A stretch of DNA of 64,000 nucleotides from Gemmatimonadota bacterium (GCA_016713435.1 JADJPD010000013.1:1-64000), one strand, 5' to 3'; shown: positions 1 to 12,331, counted from the first letter of the stretch. The notes: generated by a model not told the origin, from the sequence alone. Numbers and translations: made by a program.

Positions 1-2
1 TT

Positions 3-428
3 TCCCGAATTCACTTTGGACCAAATCGCGAGGGTCGGCGCAGGGTCGTGGCCGATTTCACCCGTTTCGCTCAGTGGCTCCTGCCATCGTTTGCTGAGGA
101 GGACAAGGCGGAGCTGCTCTGGCGTGATTTCCGGAACGGCTTGGTTCACGAGGCCAGGCTGAAGAACGGGGCCCAGTTCGAGCTCGGGCGGCCAACAACC
201 CTCAGCTACCATGGGCGCATGCCGGTGATCGACCCGGAGCGGCTAGTCGAAGAGGTCCATGATGCCCTTCGGCGGGTAGCATTCGAGATCCGGGAACGCT
301 CTACAACACATCATGAGGTTGCGAGGCTGCTGGCCAGAGAGTTCGAGTTCGAGTTGTCGGATGTCATTGGACGTGGCATTGGGCAGGAACAATCATCAGG
401 TCCCCGCGATCGGAAGGCCGATCCCTGA
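3..428 (+). CDS. Hypothetical protein, possibly HEPN-like, left-edge partial
   Basis: The reading frame is open to the left edge, so the N-terminus may lie outside the window; the first in-window start is GTG at 48. The visible 126 residues are mostly helical and contain LWRDFRNGLVHEARLK, resembling the R-x4-6-H and FRNxxxH signatures of HEPN-type helical proteins. A charged C-terminal tail follows. I do not recognise a specific family, and the HEPN resemblance is inference from one motif. No signal peptide or membrane segment is visible, so it is probably cytoplasmic. Confidence 0.5.
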   Translation, partial: SRIHFGPNREGRRRVVADFTRFAQWLLPSFAEEDKAELLWRDFRNGLVHEARLKNGAQFELGRPTTLSYHGRMPVIDPERLVEEVHDALRRVAFEIRERSTTHHEVARLLAREFEFELSDVIGRGIGQEQSSGPRDRKADP

Positions 429-552
429 CCTCACTGCGGCAGCGCAGAAGGAATCGTGCGTGGCGCCGCTGCACGGATGGTGTAGCTTCAACCGCAGCAC
501 CCGTCGTCCGCGGACGGCCTCACGTCTCTCCCAACCTGGAGCAAGTGTCCCG

Positions 553-720
553 ATGGCGCAGGGGATCACCTGCCTCAAGGACTGCCCCGAACCGTTCTCT
601 GTACCGCAGCTCGTTGCGGCCGGTGCCGTCATCGGGCTGCTGCTGGGCTGGGCCTGGGTGCGTCGGGCGGGGCAGGAGATCTGGTCACCGGTGCGCGGCC
701 CGGAGAGGCCCGATGCCTGA
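553..720 (+). CDS. Small single-pass membrane protein (hypothetical)
   Basis: A 55-residue frame starting at ATG 553. It has a short N-terminal stretch with two cysteines, a hydrophobic segment (VAAGAVIGLLLGWAWV, about residues 24-39) flanked by Arg residues, and a polar tail. Its stop at 718-720 overlaps the ATG (713) of the next gene by 8 bases, an arrangement that suggests translational coupling. No homologue is recognised. It could be a chance frame in GC-rich DNA; the single credible transmembrane segment and the overlap are the only support. Confidence 0.4.
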   Translation: MAQGITCLKDCPEPFSVPQLVAAGAVIGLLLGWAWVRRAGQEIWSPVRGPERPDA

Positions 721-1303
721 TGCGGCGCCCCCGACCTACGAGGCGTGGCTCGACTGGGTCTTCACCGGCCCGCCACCCAGTTCCGACGACCTCTGGGACG
801 AGGCAGCAGGCCGGCCCGCGGCATGGCCGCTGACCTACTGCACACGGCTCTTCGGTGCGCCCGGCTTCCTGCGCACCGCCTACTCCGATGCCCAGGTCCG
901 CGAGGGACTCTGGGGCCTCCCCAACGCCTGGGAGCTGCCGGCCCTCCTCTGGCCGGACGAACTGCCGTGGGACCACCGGAAGGCGTGCCTCGAGGCGATG
1001 TACACGCTCTTCACCGACCTCTTCGCCCTCAACGACTACGAGGGCACCTGCTTCATGTGGTGGGACATGCTACGGTGGTTCGACCGCACGTGCGATCCCC
1101 GTGTCCCCGCGTTGATGGCCCAGGTGCTCGACCGCATCCTTCGGCTACCCGACGAGGAGTGCCAGCATGCGGCGCTGCATGGACTCGGGCACCTGCCGGA
1201 GGCGCATCGCACGGCGCCGCTCGCGGCCTACCTCACGCGGACGCAGCTGGCGCCGGAAGTGAGGGCGTATGCAGAGAGGGCGCTGGCGGGGAAGGTGCTC
1301 TGA
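713..1303 (+). CDS. Hypothetical protein with HEAT-like helical C-terminus
   Basis: A 196-residue cytoplasmic-looking protein starting at ATG 713. The frame runs further upstream, but that extension is Arg/Ser-rich and unlike coding sequence. The protein is rich in Trp and acidic residues. The last third (PALMAQVLDRILRLPDEE, CQHAALHGLGHL) reads like a HEAT-type helical hairpin as in Gly-x-His-Leu repeat proteins. The stop is followed after one base by the next ATG, so it is probably co-transcribed with the secreted protein at 1305. Function unknown; an immunity-type role is possible but unsupported. Confidence 0.6.
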   Translation: MPDAAPPTYEAWLDWVFTGPPPSSDDLWDEAAGRPAAWPLTYCTRLFGAPGFLRTAYSDAQVREGLWGLPNAWELPALLWPDELPWDHRKACLEAMYTLFTDLFALNDYEGTCFMWWDMLRWFDRTCDPRVPALMAQVLDRILRLPDEECQHAALHGLGHLPEAHRTAPLAAYLTRTQLAPEVRAYAERALAGKVL

Positions 1304-1304
1304 G

Positions 1305-2342
1305 ATGAGCAAGACGCTGCGGGTCGCCGCGGCAGCCCTCGGCTTCCTGTTGTGCGGTGCGCTCGATGCCCCAATGGCGCGCCCGGTCTGCACAGTGATC
1401 GCCGCGCCCCCGGCCAAGCGCACCGGCAACCCCTACTTCCTCGGCCGCGCTCTCGCTGACACCACGCTCGCCGGCCCGGGAGGCGCCCGGTTGAGCGAGG
1501 ATCAGGGGCACTTCGGCCCCTCCGGCGCACGGGCCATCTACGGTCAGGTGATGGAAGTGGAGCGCGCCGGAGGGGTCGCGCTGCCGTTCCCGCTGCCTCG
1601 GGGCCAGCGCGTGGTGGTGGTGCCGTGGGACTACGATGCGGCCTGCGAGACCGTGGCCTGGGGCAGGAGCGCCCGGTGGCTCGAACCGGGACCGCTCCGG
1701 TTTGTGCACGCCAGCCTCCGCCCGCGCGAGCAGTGGCTCGGCGGGCTCCCCACCTTGGATGCGTTCTCACCGGCCGGGGCGTCGTCGCCCTCGGATCACC
1801 GGAACCCCGTTGCGATGGACGGGACGCCGCCCGTTACCCCTGCCGTGTGGTTCGACCTGTTCGAGGTGATGCCTTCACAGGAGAGCGTCGCCGTGCTGGG
1901 TGAGGCCGCGCTGGCCCCCGTGCGGGCCTGGGCCGAGGCGCACAAGGCCATCGCCTTCGACTTGCCGGTGTCTGCGGTGCTCTACACCGTGGTGGAGGCT
2001 CGGGACCGGGCGCGGCAGGAACGATTCACCATGCCGATGGCCGGGACGTATCAGGTGACCTTCCTGCTGCCGGACGGGGTCACGCGCCAGCTGGCGTTCC
2101 GGACCTTCACCAGGTCCTACGAGACGTGGTACAGCGACCGATGGTACGGCGATGAAAGCCCGTTGACCGTCGCACGACTGTTCGAGGGCGGGGCCGGCGT
2201 CGGGGTGTGGTATTACAAGGCGTCCACGCCAGCGGCGCTGCGCGAGCCGAGTCCGCCGTTGCGCGCGGCCGAGGGGCTGCCCCAGCGGAGCTGGTGGCCG
2301 TGGGCACTGGCCTGGGATTCGCTGCCGGACGGCACATGGTAA
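1305..2342 (+). CDS. Secreted hypothetical protein, probably prematurely stopped
   Basis: A 345-residue protein beginning MSKTLRVAAAALGFLLCG, a clear signal peptide (about residues 1-25), so it is exported. Start ATG 1305 lies one base after the preceding stop. The TAA at 2340-2342 appears to interrupt a longer gene: the same frame continues with credible protein (AEIDPWEFCCDDDSAYAAT), described in the next entry. The mature part contains beta-rich and Trp-rich stretches but no recognised domain. An earlier start at 1269 is possible but lacks a signal peptide. Confidence 0.6.
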   Translation: MSKTLRVAAAALGFLLCGALDAPMARPVCTVIAAPPAKRTGNPYFLGRALADTTLAGPGGARLSEDQGHFGPSGARAIYGQVMEVERAGGVALPFPLPRGQRVVVVPWDYDAACETVAWGRSARWLEPGPLRFVHASLRPREQWLGGLPTLDAFSPAGASSPSDHRNPVAMDGTPPVTPAVWFDLFEVMPSQESVAVLGEAALAPVRAWAEAHKAIAFDLPVSAVLYTVVEARDRARQERFTMPMAGTYQVTFLLPDGVTRQLAFRTFTRSYETWYSDRWYGDESPLTVARLFEGGAGVGVWYYKASTPAALREPSPPLRAAEGLPQRSWWPWALAWDSLPDGTW

Positions 2343-2686
2343 GCGGAGATCGATCCCTGGGAGTTCTGCTGCGATGACGACTCCGCTTACGCCGCCACGT
2401 TTCGGACCCGCGACGACAGTTACGCGGATGCGCGGCGGAGATCGCAGCCCGAGTTCCTTGGACGCTTCCGGCGGGTGCGGGGCGGGGAGTTCGAGGAGGT
2501 CATCGCGTTGAGTCCCCCAGGACTCCATCGTGGTGACGGCGCGGCAGGTGTCGGCGGAGGCGTGGGAGGAAGGGACCGTAGCCCCGCAGCGAGGGGACAT
2601 GGTGAACCCGGGCGACAGCAACCTGATCGAGGCGATCTCCGACCACACTCGAGCGCACCGTCGGCCCGATCGCGATGGTGTTCTAG
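2343..2686 (+). pseudogene. Degraded 3' continuation of the secreted protein gene
   Basis: Reading on in the frame of the 1305 gene gives about 57 residues of protein-like sequence after the TAA. It then needs a one-base correction in the C run near 2515 to continue as DSIVVTARQVSAEAWEEG and GDMVNPGDSNLIEAISDHT, and a second correction near 2648 to end as ERTVGPIAMVF at the TAG 2684-2686. One in-frame stop plus two frameshifts mean the product is not made as read. Either the gene has decayed or the sequence holds indel errors. The region to 2785 contains no other gene I can support. Confidence 0.5.
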
Positions 2687-2785
2687 GGCGGGCGCGCGGT
2701 GCAGAGCCCACGGGCGCTGCTGGAGCGTTGTGATGACCGGAAGACGTGAGCAACCTCTGCCCCCGACCCGTCACCGCACTTTCCA

Positions 2786-3182
2786 ATGACCGACATCCTC
2801 TGCCACACCGCGCGCTTCAACTCTCCGTCCCGGACCGGACTTCATCAATCCGTGCTGCTTCGGTGAGGACTTCTCCACCTGGCTGGTGCAGGCGCTGATA
2901 GACCATGGCGTGGACGCCGACGTGATATGCATGGAGGACTTCGGCTGGGCCAACACAGCGACGCTGGGCGAGGCCACCTACCTGATGTGCGTCGGCGGCA
3001 ATGCCGCGGAGGACCGCGCGCGACCGGACTACGGGGAGTGGCGGGTCATGCTGGAGCGGCACCGCACGCTATGGGACCGGATCCGGGGCCGGAACAAGGA
3101 CGCCGCCACGGATCCCCTCGTCGGGATCATCGTGCGGGTGCTCGAGGAGGCGGGGTTCGACCGGGTGCGGGTGGAAGGCTGA
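2786..3182 (+). CDS. Hypothetical protein, single frameshift near the start
   Basis: ATG 2786 begins MTDILCHTARFNSPSRT. One extra G in the GG at about 2837-2838 shifts the frame; correcting it gives DFINPCCFGEDFSTWL joined to MQALIDHGVDADVICMEDFGW, which is open to the stop at 3180-3182. The corrected product is about 131 residues, cytoplasmic, with conserved-looking Cys-Cys-Phe-Gly and GGNAAEDR stretches. Without correction only the part from about 2886 is readable. I recognise no named family. Confidence 0.5.
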
Positions 3183-3294
3183 ACTCGACGTGGCCTCTCG
3201 CCCGGTTGCGGCGCAGCCGCTGGTGTCTGACGGCGGCTGAGCCGGGCCGTATCTTTGATCGGTCATCCCGAGGCCCCGAGCCCGCGCCATCACC

Positions 3295-4050
3295 ATGCCC
3301 CACCCCCGCTTCATCACCGACCTCCGCCTCAAGCTCCTCCCCGCCGAGCGGCAGGGCGGGTACCCGCATCGATCCCCGCCATCCGGCAGCTGGAGGCTGG
3401 CGTTCCCCGACCGTCGTCACCTTCTTCGTCGGCGAGAACGGCTCGGGAGTCCACCCTGCTGGAGGCGCTGGGCCGCGGCGTTCGGGCTCAACGCGGAGGG
3501 CGGGCCGCTTAGCACGCACCACCACCCGGCGGTCGCACTCCGGGCTCTTCAAGCACCTGACCCCTCACCCGCACCGCCCGGCGCCCACCGACAGCTTCTT
3601 CTTCCTCCGCGCCGAGAGCTTCTACAACCTCGCCACGGTGCTCGAGAACCCCGACGCTCGGCACGCCTACGACCCCGACGCCGGCGGCGGCCGCTCGCTG
3701 CACGACCAGTCGCACGGCGAGTCGTTCCTGGCGCTGGTGCTGCACCGGCTCCGGGGAAACGGCTTCTACCTCTTCGACGAGCCGGAGGCGGCACTGTCCC
3801 CATCGCGGCAGCTGGCGCTCATGGCCGCGATGCACCGGCTGGTGCAGCGGAACTCCCAGTTCATCGTGGCCACCCACTCACCGATCCTCCTCGGCTTCCC
3901 CGGCGCCACGATCTACGAGTTCGGGGAGCACCCGCCCCGGGAGGTGGCGTACCGGGAGACGGAGCACTTCCAGGTCACGCGGGCGTTCCTGGAGCATCCG
4001 AGCGGATGCTGCGGGAGCTGCTCAGGGAGGAGGACGGGGAGGGGGACTGA
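3295..4050 (+). pseudogene. AAA/ABC-type ATPase (COG3910-like), multiply frameshifted
   Basis: Pieces in different frames spell one predicted ATPase of about 250 residues: MPHPRFITDLRLKLL, then VTFFVGENGSG, STLLEAL, FFFLRAESFYNLAT, GGRSLHDQSHGESFLAL (ABC signature region), FYLFDEPEAALSP (Walker B with catalytic Glu), QFIVATHSPILLGFP (H-loop) and a C-terminus ERMLRELLREEDGEGD. At least four frame changes are required. At the Walker A (3431-3456) two bases are missing exactly where the Lys codon should be, so even the P-loop is damaged. The family is a cytoplasmic ATPase of uncertain role, sometimes found in defence islands. Here it is non-functional as sequenced. Confidence 0.75.
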
Positions 4051-4134
4051 AGCCAGCGTCCGACGCCAGGGGCCCATCTGAGAGCCCGCGCCCGCCTCCC
4101 GCGTCTCTTGCCACACCCCTCTCGTGAGGCAGCG

Positions 4135-5173
4135 ATGCGCCATCCGCCGGGCACCACCCTACTCGCGCTCCTGGCCCTCTGCGCCGCCTGTGCTCCCGAT
4201 TCCGCCGTCGAGCCCGGCACCCCGGACCTCCGCACCCCCGCCGCGGTCTGGGCCCCGCTGCCCGGCAAGTTCACCGTCACCGTGTACCCCGTGGACGGCT
4301 GGTTCGCGGACGTCAACCGTGCCAACCTCGCCGTCGGCATGGCAACGGCAGCGCCATCGCGCTGCCCGGGGGCCGATGCACTTCATGGCTCGGGGGTCCG
4401 GGCCGCATCGCCAAGGCGCTGGCCGTGAACAACAATGGATGATCGTCGGCGCGGTCAGCCCGAACTGCTGTGCGTGGGTGGACCTCTCACCCGCCGTCTG
4501 GGCGTCCTACCGCGCGACCCCCGTGGTGCTCCGCGACAGCGGGGAGGCCGTGGACGTGAACGACCGGGGCATGGCGGTGGGCACCGTGCGGCGCCGGGGC
4601 CGTGACCGCGCCTTCACGTGGGACGTGCCTGCCGGCAGCGTGGCCCTCCTGCCGACCCTCCCCGGCGGCCGGATGACCACCGCCCGCGCCATCAACAACG
4701 AAGACGTGATCCTGGGCACGGCCGACGACGTGAAGGGCGTCGTGACCACGGTCCTCTGGCGCCGGGGTGCGACGGGGTGGACGGTGCAGGTGGTGGGCGG
4801 CAGCATTGACGGGCTGGACCTCGACGGCTGGCTCGGCGTGGTGGGCGTCACCACGGGGCGGGCCGCCTACGGCAAGCCGGATCACGCGGGGTGGTACGCG
4901 ACGGCCGGGGCGTCCCAGGCCGAGGCGGTGAGCCCGGGCGGCGCGCTGGCGGTGGGCACGGACTGGGGAGCCGCCACGACGTGGCCGCAGACCAGCATCG
5001 GCTTCATCGCCGACAAGGGCGGCAACATCACCTGGCTGCCGTTCCCCGCGGGCAGCATGTGGCGGGCGTCCTTCGGATCGGGCGTCACGGACTGCGGGTT
5101 CGTGGTGGGCACCGTGTGGGAGCTGGGCTCGGTGTTCACGGCGCAGCCGGCGGTGTGGGATCCGGGGTGCTAG
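4135..5173 (+). CDS. HAF-repeat lipoprotein, frameshifted near the N-terminus
   Basis: ATG 4135 starts a lipoprotein signal peptide with a lipobox ending LCAAC. The mature part carries repeated blocks of the HAF/beta-propeller type: DVNDRGMAVGTVRRRGRDR, AINNEDVILGTADDVKG, AVSPGGALAVGTDW and GVTDCGFVVGTVWE. About three frame corrections are needed between 4330 and 4440, after which the frame is open to the TAG at 5171-5173. Corrected length is about 345 residues. HAF-repeat proteins are extracellular with no established function. Convergent with the permease gene that ends at 5222. Confidence 0.65.
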
Positions 5174-5221
5174 GGCACGGGGCGATCCTGCCTCACAGGC
5201 GGGGATCCCCCGGCCTCGCGC

Positions 5222-7508
<2,287 letters not shown>

Positions 7509-7960
7509 GGGGGCCTGAGGCACGGGGGTGAGAGGCGCCGCGCGTGAGACGATGGGGGACGTGGCGGATAGGGTGGGGAGGGCAAGCGGTGTGCCGGAAG
7601 GGGCCAGGGGGATCACGTTGTGCTGCCTACAGTTAGTGCCGCGGGCGCAAGCACGGGTCTCCGGAAGTGGGACGGGGCGTCCCGGAACCGGACGGGCGCT
7701 GGATGGCACCCGAGGTGATGATCTCACCATTCCGGCGCGGACGGATGCTGGCCGGGACGCGGGTGATGCGCCTCGATTGGGGCCTGTGCTCCATGGGGCG
7801 TGGGCGCTTGCCGCTCGCCGTCGCCGCCGGCCACTCCGGGGCGCGGCGGCGTCCTGCCGCATCCTCCCATTGCACGGCCCGTCACGCCGAGGCAGTTTAG
7901 GTCCAGCCCGACGGGGCGCGTCACCATCCATGCCGCCTGGCGATTACCCACCGGAGCCAC
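7509..7960. other. 452-base stretch without a supported gene
   Basis: Lies between the divergent permease (start 7508, minus) and the cupredoxin-like lipoprotein (start 7961, plus), so it should hold both promoters. Short open frames exist on both strands but none has coding character, a signal sequence or a credible ribosome site. No convincing -35/-10 pair, hairpin or repeat was recognised. Confidence 0.4.
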
Positions 7961-8423
7961 ATGCCTACCGTGCCGTCTCGCTCGTCCCGCTCCACGCTCT
8001 TGTGCGGCGTCCCCCTGCTGTTCTCCCTGGTATACGGCTGTCAGGCGCCGGCGAGTCCCGAGGTGGTGGTCCCCGGGAGCGACTATGCCTTCCAGGTCCC
8101 GGGCGAGCTCCCCGCCGGCCCCACCCGCTTCCGCTTCGAGAACCGCGGCAAGGTGCCGCACGAGATGGCACTGGGCCGACTGAAGGCCGGGATCACCGCC
8201 GACTCTGCTGCTGGCCTTCGCCGCCGCCGGCCACGACCCGGGCGAACTGGCCGACGGCGTCGTCGGTATCCTCATCGCCGATCCTGGCACCTCCGCCCTC
8301 GGCACCCTCACGGCCGACCTGGCGCCCGGCCGGACCTACATGATGATCTGCGGCTTCCGGGACGCCGACTCGTTGCCGCCGCATCTGGCCATGGGGATGC
8401 AGGCGAGCTTCACGGTGCAGTAG
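7961..8423 (+). CDS. Cupredoxin-like lipoprotein, one frameshift
   Basis: ATG 7961 starts a lipoprotein signal peptide (LFSLVYGC lipobox). The mature domain has FENRGKVPHEMALGRL, and after one frame correction near 8205 it continues LLLAFAAAGHDPGELADG and ends MMICGFRD...PPHLAMGMQASFTVQ at the TAG 8421-8423. The order His (HEM), Cys (MICGF), His (PPH) and Met (GM) matches type-1 copper ligands in plastocyanin-like proteins. The expected role is copper binding or electron transfer outside the inner membrane. Corrected length is about 153 residues. The copper assignment is inference from spacing of four residues. Confidence 0.6.
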
Positions 8424-8475
8424 GCGACGGGGCCCGCCTGCATCCGACTTCTCCCCGTCGCAGCCGCGTCGCGGG

Positions 8476-9903
8476 TCAGTAGTAGGCCCGGATCGCGGCC
8501 GCGTCTTCGTTGAGTACGGCGGCCAGTACCCCGAGCGCCTGGGTGAGCTCCGCAGGGGATTCGGCCGCCCCCAGGCACACCCGCACCCCGCTCCTCGTCG
8601 CCGCCCCGTCTGCCGCGAACGCCGACCCCGGCGTCACCGCCACCCCCGCCGCCCGCGCCCGCTCCGCGAACGCATCGCTCCCCCACCGCGCCGGCAGCGG
8701 CAGCCACCCGAAATGATTGGTCCGCGCCGCCTTGCCCGGCTCGGGCAGGAGCCACCCGCCAGCTCCCAGCGCACCGCCGCCTCACCCCGCACCGCCGCCG
8801 CGGCCCGCGACGCCATGCCCCTGCATGATCGCCTCGGCGCTTAAGACTCACGGCAATCGGTGCCGGGAAGAGCCCCAGGCCGAACAGCGTGTCGTTGAGG
8901 GCCTGGGCCGCCCCGGGCGGCGTCGCAACGTACGCCGTGCGGAGCCCCGGTGACACCGCCTTCGACAACCCCGCCACGTAGAACGCCCGCTCCGGCACCA
9001 GCGCCGAGACCGGTGCCAGCCCCGGCGACAGGAGCGCCGCGTGCCCGTCGTCCTCGATGAGCGTGATGCCTCGGCGGCGCACCACCTCCGCGATGGCCGC
9101 GCGCCGCGCGGCGCTGGCGGTGGCCGTGGTGGGGTTCTGGAAGGTCGGCACCAGGTACAGGAACCGGGGCTTCGCCCGGCGGCAGGCCTGGTCCACAGCC
9201 TCCGGGAGCACGCCCTCGTCGTCCTGCGCCACGCCCACCACCCGCACGTGCGCCTTCCGCGCGATGGCGAGCAGGCCGGGGTAGGTGAGCTGCGCCGTGA
9301 GAATCGCGTCGCCCGGCTGGCAGAGCAGGGCCACGAGGCCCAGCAGCGCCTGCTGAGCGCCGCCCGCCACCACGATCCGCTCGGGCGGCACCTCGAGCTT
9401 GAGCTCGCGGCACCAACGGGCGCCCGCTACACCATGAACGGCGGACCGGCCACGCATGGGGTAGCCGAGCAGCTCGCGCGCGTCGGTGCGGCGGGCGCTG
9501 TCGGCGAGCAGCTCCCGGAACTCCTCCTCGATGGCGTCGCCGGGGGAGGGCGGGAGGTTGATGGAGAGGTCGATGGTCGCGGTGGAGGCGCGCGGGAGGT
9601 TTACGGCGCCACGAAGGAGCCCGCGCGCCCGCGCGTCACCACGAGGCCGCGCTGCTGCGCCTCGCGCATGGCGCGCGAGATAGTGGTGACGTCCATGCCG
9701 AGCCGCCGCCCCAGCTCCCGCTGCGCCGGGAGTCGCTGGCCGCCGGCGGGCGCACCGGCCCCCACCTGCTGCGCCAGGAAGTCCGCCAGGCCGAGATAGA
9801 GCGGCCCGGCTCGGCCGACCGCTGCCCGGCCCACGCGCGACTGAAACGCTGCCACGGGTCCATACAAAGCCTCCGGTGTTGCCTGTGTAATCCGAACAAA
9901 CAT
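8476..9903 (-). pseudogene. MocR/PdxR-type GntR regulator with aminotransferase domain, frameshifted
   Basis: Read leftward from about ATG 9903. An N-terminal winged helix (PLYLGLADFLAQQ, QRLPAQRELGRRLGMDVTT, GLVVTRGRAGSFVAP) is followed by a fold-type I aminotransferase domain (RIVVAGGAQQALLGL, LVPTFQNPTTA, ITLIEDDGHAALL, VAGLSKAVSPGLRTAYVA with the PLP Lys in GLSK). The C-terminus AVLNEDAAAIRAYY ends at 8476. Frame changes occur near 9605, after 8880 and near 8750-8820. MocR proteins are PLP- or amine-responsive transcription factors that usually control a divergent gene; here that is the MBL-fold gene at 9952. The exact start is uncertain. Confidence 0.75.
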
Positions 9904-9951
9904 ACCGTTTGTTGGTAGCCATGCAACGCGTTCCCTCGCGGAGGTGTTCCC

Positions 9952-10884
9952 ATGTCTGTTCGTCCCGTGCGCCGTGCGGGCGCCCTGTTCCTCGGGCTCG
10001 CCGCGGCGGCTCCCCCGCTCCCGGCCCAGGCGCCGGCTCCGCGGCTCCAGCTTGAGCAGGTGCTGGCCGACAGCACCGGCTTCGACGTCGTCGCCACGCT
10101 CGTGATCGGGCCCCGGCACGTGCTGCTCTGGGACGCGCAGTACCACAAGGCCGACGCCGAGCGGGTGGCGGACGCCATCGCGCGGAGCGGGCGGCGGCTC
10201 CAGGCCATCGTGCTCTCGCATCCCGACGAGGATCACCAGTCGGGGCTCGCGACGGTGCTGGAGCGGTTCCCCGGGACGCCGGTGTACCTCTCGCGCGCGG
10301 GGCTCCAGTGGTTCGACTCCACGGCGGCGGCCCGCTTCCAGGCCGACCGCGCGCGCTACCCCGGGCTCTTCGCCGACAGCCTGCCGCGGCCCGCCGAGTG
10401 GCCCTCCACGCGGCTCGAGCTGGACGGTGTGGCGCTGGAACTCATCCCCGACCTGCGGGGCGACATCCGCGTGCCCACCAGCACCGCGCTCTGGATCCCG
10501 GAGAGCCGGACCCTGCTCACCGGCGACATCGCCTTCCGCGGCGTCCACCCGTGGCTCGGGAGCTCCGATTCGGCGTCGCGCTCGGCGTGGCGCGGGTCGC
10601 TGCGGCGGCTGGCGGCCCTCAAGCCCGCCGTGGTGGTGGCCGGCCACAAGTCGTCCGCCGACCTCCCTGACACGCCCGACGTGCTCGACGCCATGGACCG
10701 CTACCTCGCTGACTTCGACTCGATCCTGGCGCGCGCCGCCACGCCGCGCGAAATGGTGGAGGCCATGCAGGCGCGCTACCCCGATCTCAAGGTGAGCGGG
10801 CTGCTGCGGTTCAGCGTGGGGATGGCTTTCCGGGCCCGGGGCCAGGCTGGTGCGGCGCCAGGCACCTCCGGCAACGGGAGCTGA
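9952..10884 (+). CDS. Exported metallo-beta-lactamase-fold hydrolase
   Basis: A 310-residue protein with a signal peptide (about residues 1-26, ending PLPAQA). The MBL fold is shown by VLSHPDEDHQSGLATVL (the HxxxDH zinc motif region), LLTGDIAF with the bridging Asp, and VVVAGHKS with the late His. The wording resembles ComEC/Rec2-like MBL domains that act on nucleic acids or phosphoesters, but substrate cannot be read from sequence. The start ATG 9952 is 48 bases from the divergent MocR regulator, which may control it. Intact, unlike its neighbours. Confidence 0.75.
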   Translation: MSVRPVRRAGALFLGLAAAAPPLPAQAPAPRLQLEQVLADSTGFDVVATLVIGPRHVLLWDAQYHKADAERVADAIARSGRRLQAIVLSHPDEDHQSGLATVLERFPGTPVYLSRAGLQWFDSTAAARFQADRARYPGLFADSLPRPAEWPSTRLELDGVALELIPDLRGDIRVPTSTALWIPESRTLLTGDIAFRGVHPWLGSSDSASRSAWRGSLRRLAALKPAVVVAGHKSSADLPDTPDVLDAMDRYLADFDSILARAATPREMVEAMQARYPDLKVSGLLRFSVGMAFRARGQAGAAPGTSGNGS

Positions 10885-10943
10885 CGTCGGGTGCGCGCAC
10901 GATCCCCAGCTTACCTTATGACACCCCCAGCCAACGGCCCACG

Positions 10944-12316
10944 ATGACGACTTTCTCCCCGGGGACCGGGATGACCGAGATCGACTCCCTGCTCGGCGAC
11001 GCGGCGCGTCGCGCCACCGCCTACCTCGGCACCCTCGACTCGCGCCCCGTCTACCCGCGCCCCGACGCCATCGCCGCGCTCCGCCGCCTCGAGTCGCCGC
11101 TCCCGGCCGCCCCCAGCGACCCGGCCGAGACGCTGGCCCTGCTCGACGAGCTGGTGACGCCGGCGACGACGGCCATGGCGGGGCCGCGGTTCTTCGGCTT
11201 CGTGATCGGCGGTGCGCTCCCGGCCGCGCTCGCCGCCAACTGGATGGCGGGGGCGTGGGACCAGAACGCGGGCCTCTACCTGCCGACGCCCGGCGTGTCC
11301 CACCTGGAGCAGGTGGCGCTCAAGTGGCTGGTGGAGCTCTCGAGCTGCCGGCTTACACCACGGGCGGGTTCGTCACGGGGCCACCGTCGCCAACTTCACC
11401 GCGCTCGCCGCGGCGCGGCACGCCGTGCTGGCGCGCGCCTGCTGGAACGTGGAGGCCGACGGGCCTGGCGCCCCGCCATCACCGTCATCACCGGTGACGA
11501 GGTGCATCCCACGCTCCTCAGTCGCTCGGCATGCTCGGCCTGGCCGCTCGCGCATCGTGCGGGTGCCGGTGGATGGGCAGGGGCGGATGCGGGCGGATGC
11601 GCTGCCGAAGATCAGTGGGCCGACGATCGTCTGCCTGCAGGCCGGCAACGTGAACACCGGCGCTTTCTATCCGCTCGAGTCACTCATCCGTCAGGCCCAC
11701 GCCGCCGGCGCCTGGGTGCACGTGGATGGCGCCTTCGGCCTGTGGGCCAAGGCGGCGCCGTCGCTGCGGCACCTCGTGGAAGGCATGGAGCTGGCAGACT
11801 CCTGGGCCACCGACGCCCACAAATGGCTCAACGTGCCGTACGACAGCGGCCTGGCCTTTGTGCGCGATCCGCACGCACTCCAGCCGGCCATGGCCATCAC
11901 CGCGGAGTACCTGCCCACCGACACCCCGCACCGGAACCCGAGCGACTTCACGCCCGAGCTCTCGCGCCGGGCCCGTGGAGTCGAGGTGTGGGCGGCGCTC
12001 CACTCGCTGGGCCGAGCGGGGCTGGCGGAGATGTTCGAGCGGAATTGCTTAAGAGGCGCGACGCTTCGCGGAGGGATTCACGGCAGCTGGCTTCGAGGTG
12101 CTGAACGACGTGGTGCTGAACCAAGTGCTGGTGTCGTTCGGGACGCCCGCGCGGACGCAGCAGGTGGTGGCGCGGATCCAGGAGGACGGGACCTGCTGGG
12201 CCGCGGGACGGTGTGGCAGGGGAAGACGGCGATGCGGGTCAGTGTTTGCAACTGGTCCACCACCGATGAGGACGGAGAAGAGTCTCGCCGCGATGGTCCG
12301 GCTGGCGTCGCGCTAA
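10944..12316 (+). pseudogene. PLP-dependent group II decarboxylase family, multiply frameshifted
   Basis: ATG 10944 (MTTFSPGTGMTEIDSLLG) begins a pyridoxal-dependent decarboxylase of about 455 residues. Recognisable blocks are GPRFFGFVIGGALPAALAAN, LPTPGVSHLEQVALKWL, TVANFTALAAARHAVLAR, ITVITGDEVHPTLL, GNVNTGAFYPLESLIRQAH, WVHVDGAFGLWAKA, SWATDAHKWLNVPYDSG (Schiff-base Lys) and MRVSVCNWSTTDED. About seven frame changes are needed, clustered at 11350-11560 and 12050-12260. The family covers aromatic amino acid, glutamate and diaminobutyrate decarboxylases; substrate is not decidable. Ends 16 bases before the inverted repeat at 12332. Confidence 0.75.
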
Positions 12317-12331
12317 CGCCGCCCGCCGGAT

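Noticed and set aside
545..712. N-terminal extension of the gene at 713
   Set aside because: The extension is Arg/Ser/Cys-rich without coding character; the alternative frame at 553 encodes a more credible membrane peptide.
2786..4050. A defence island (HEPN-like protein plus AAA ATPase)
   Set aside because: The HEPN-like protein is 2.4 kb away, the ATPase is broken, and no nuclease, toxin or recombinase is present between them.
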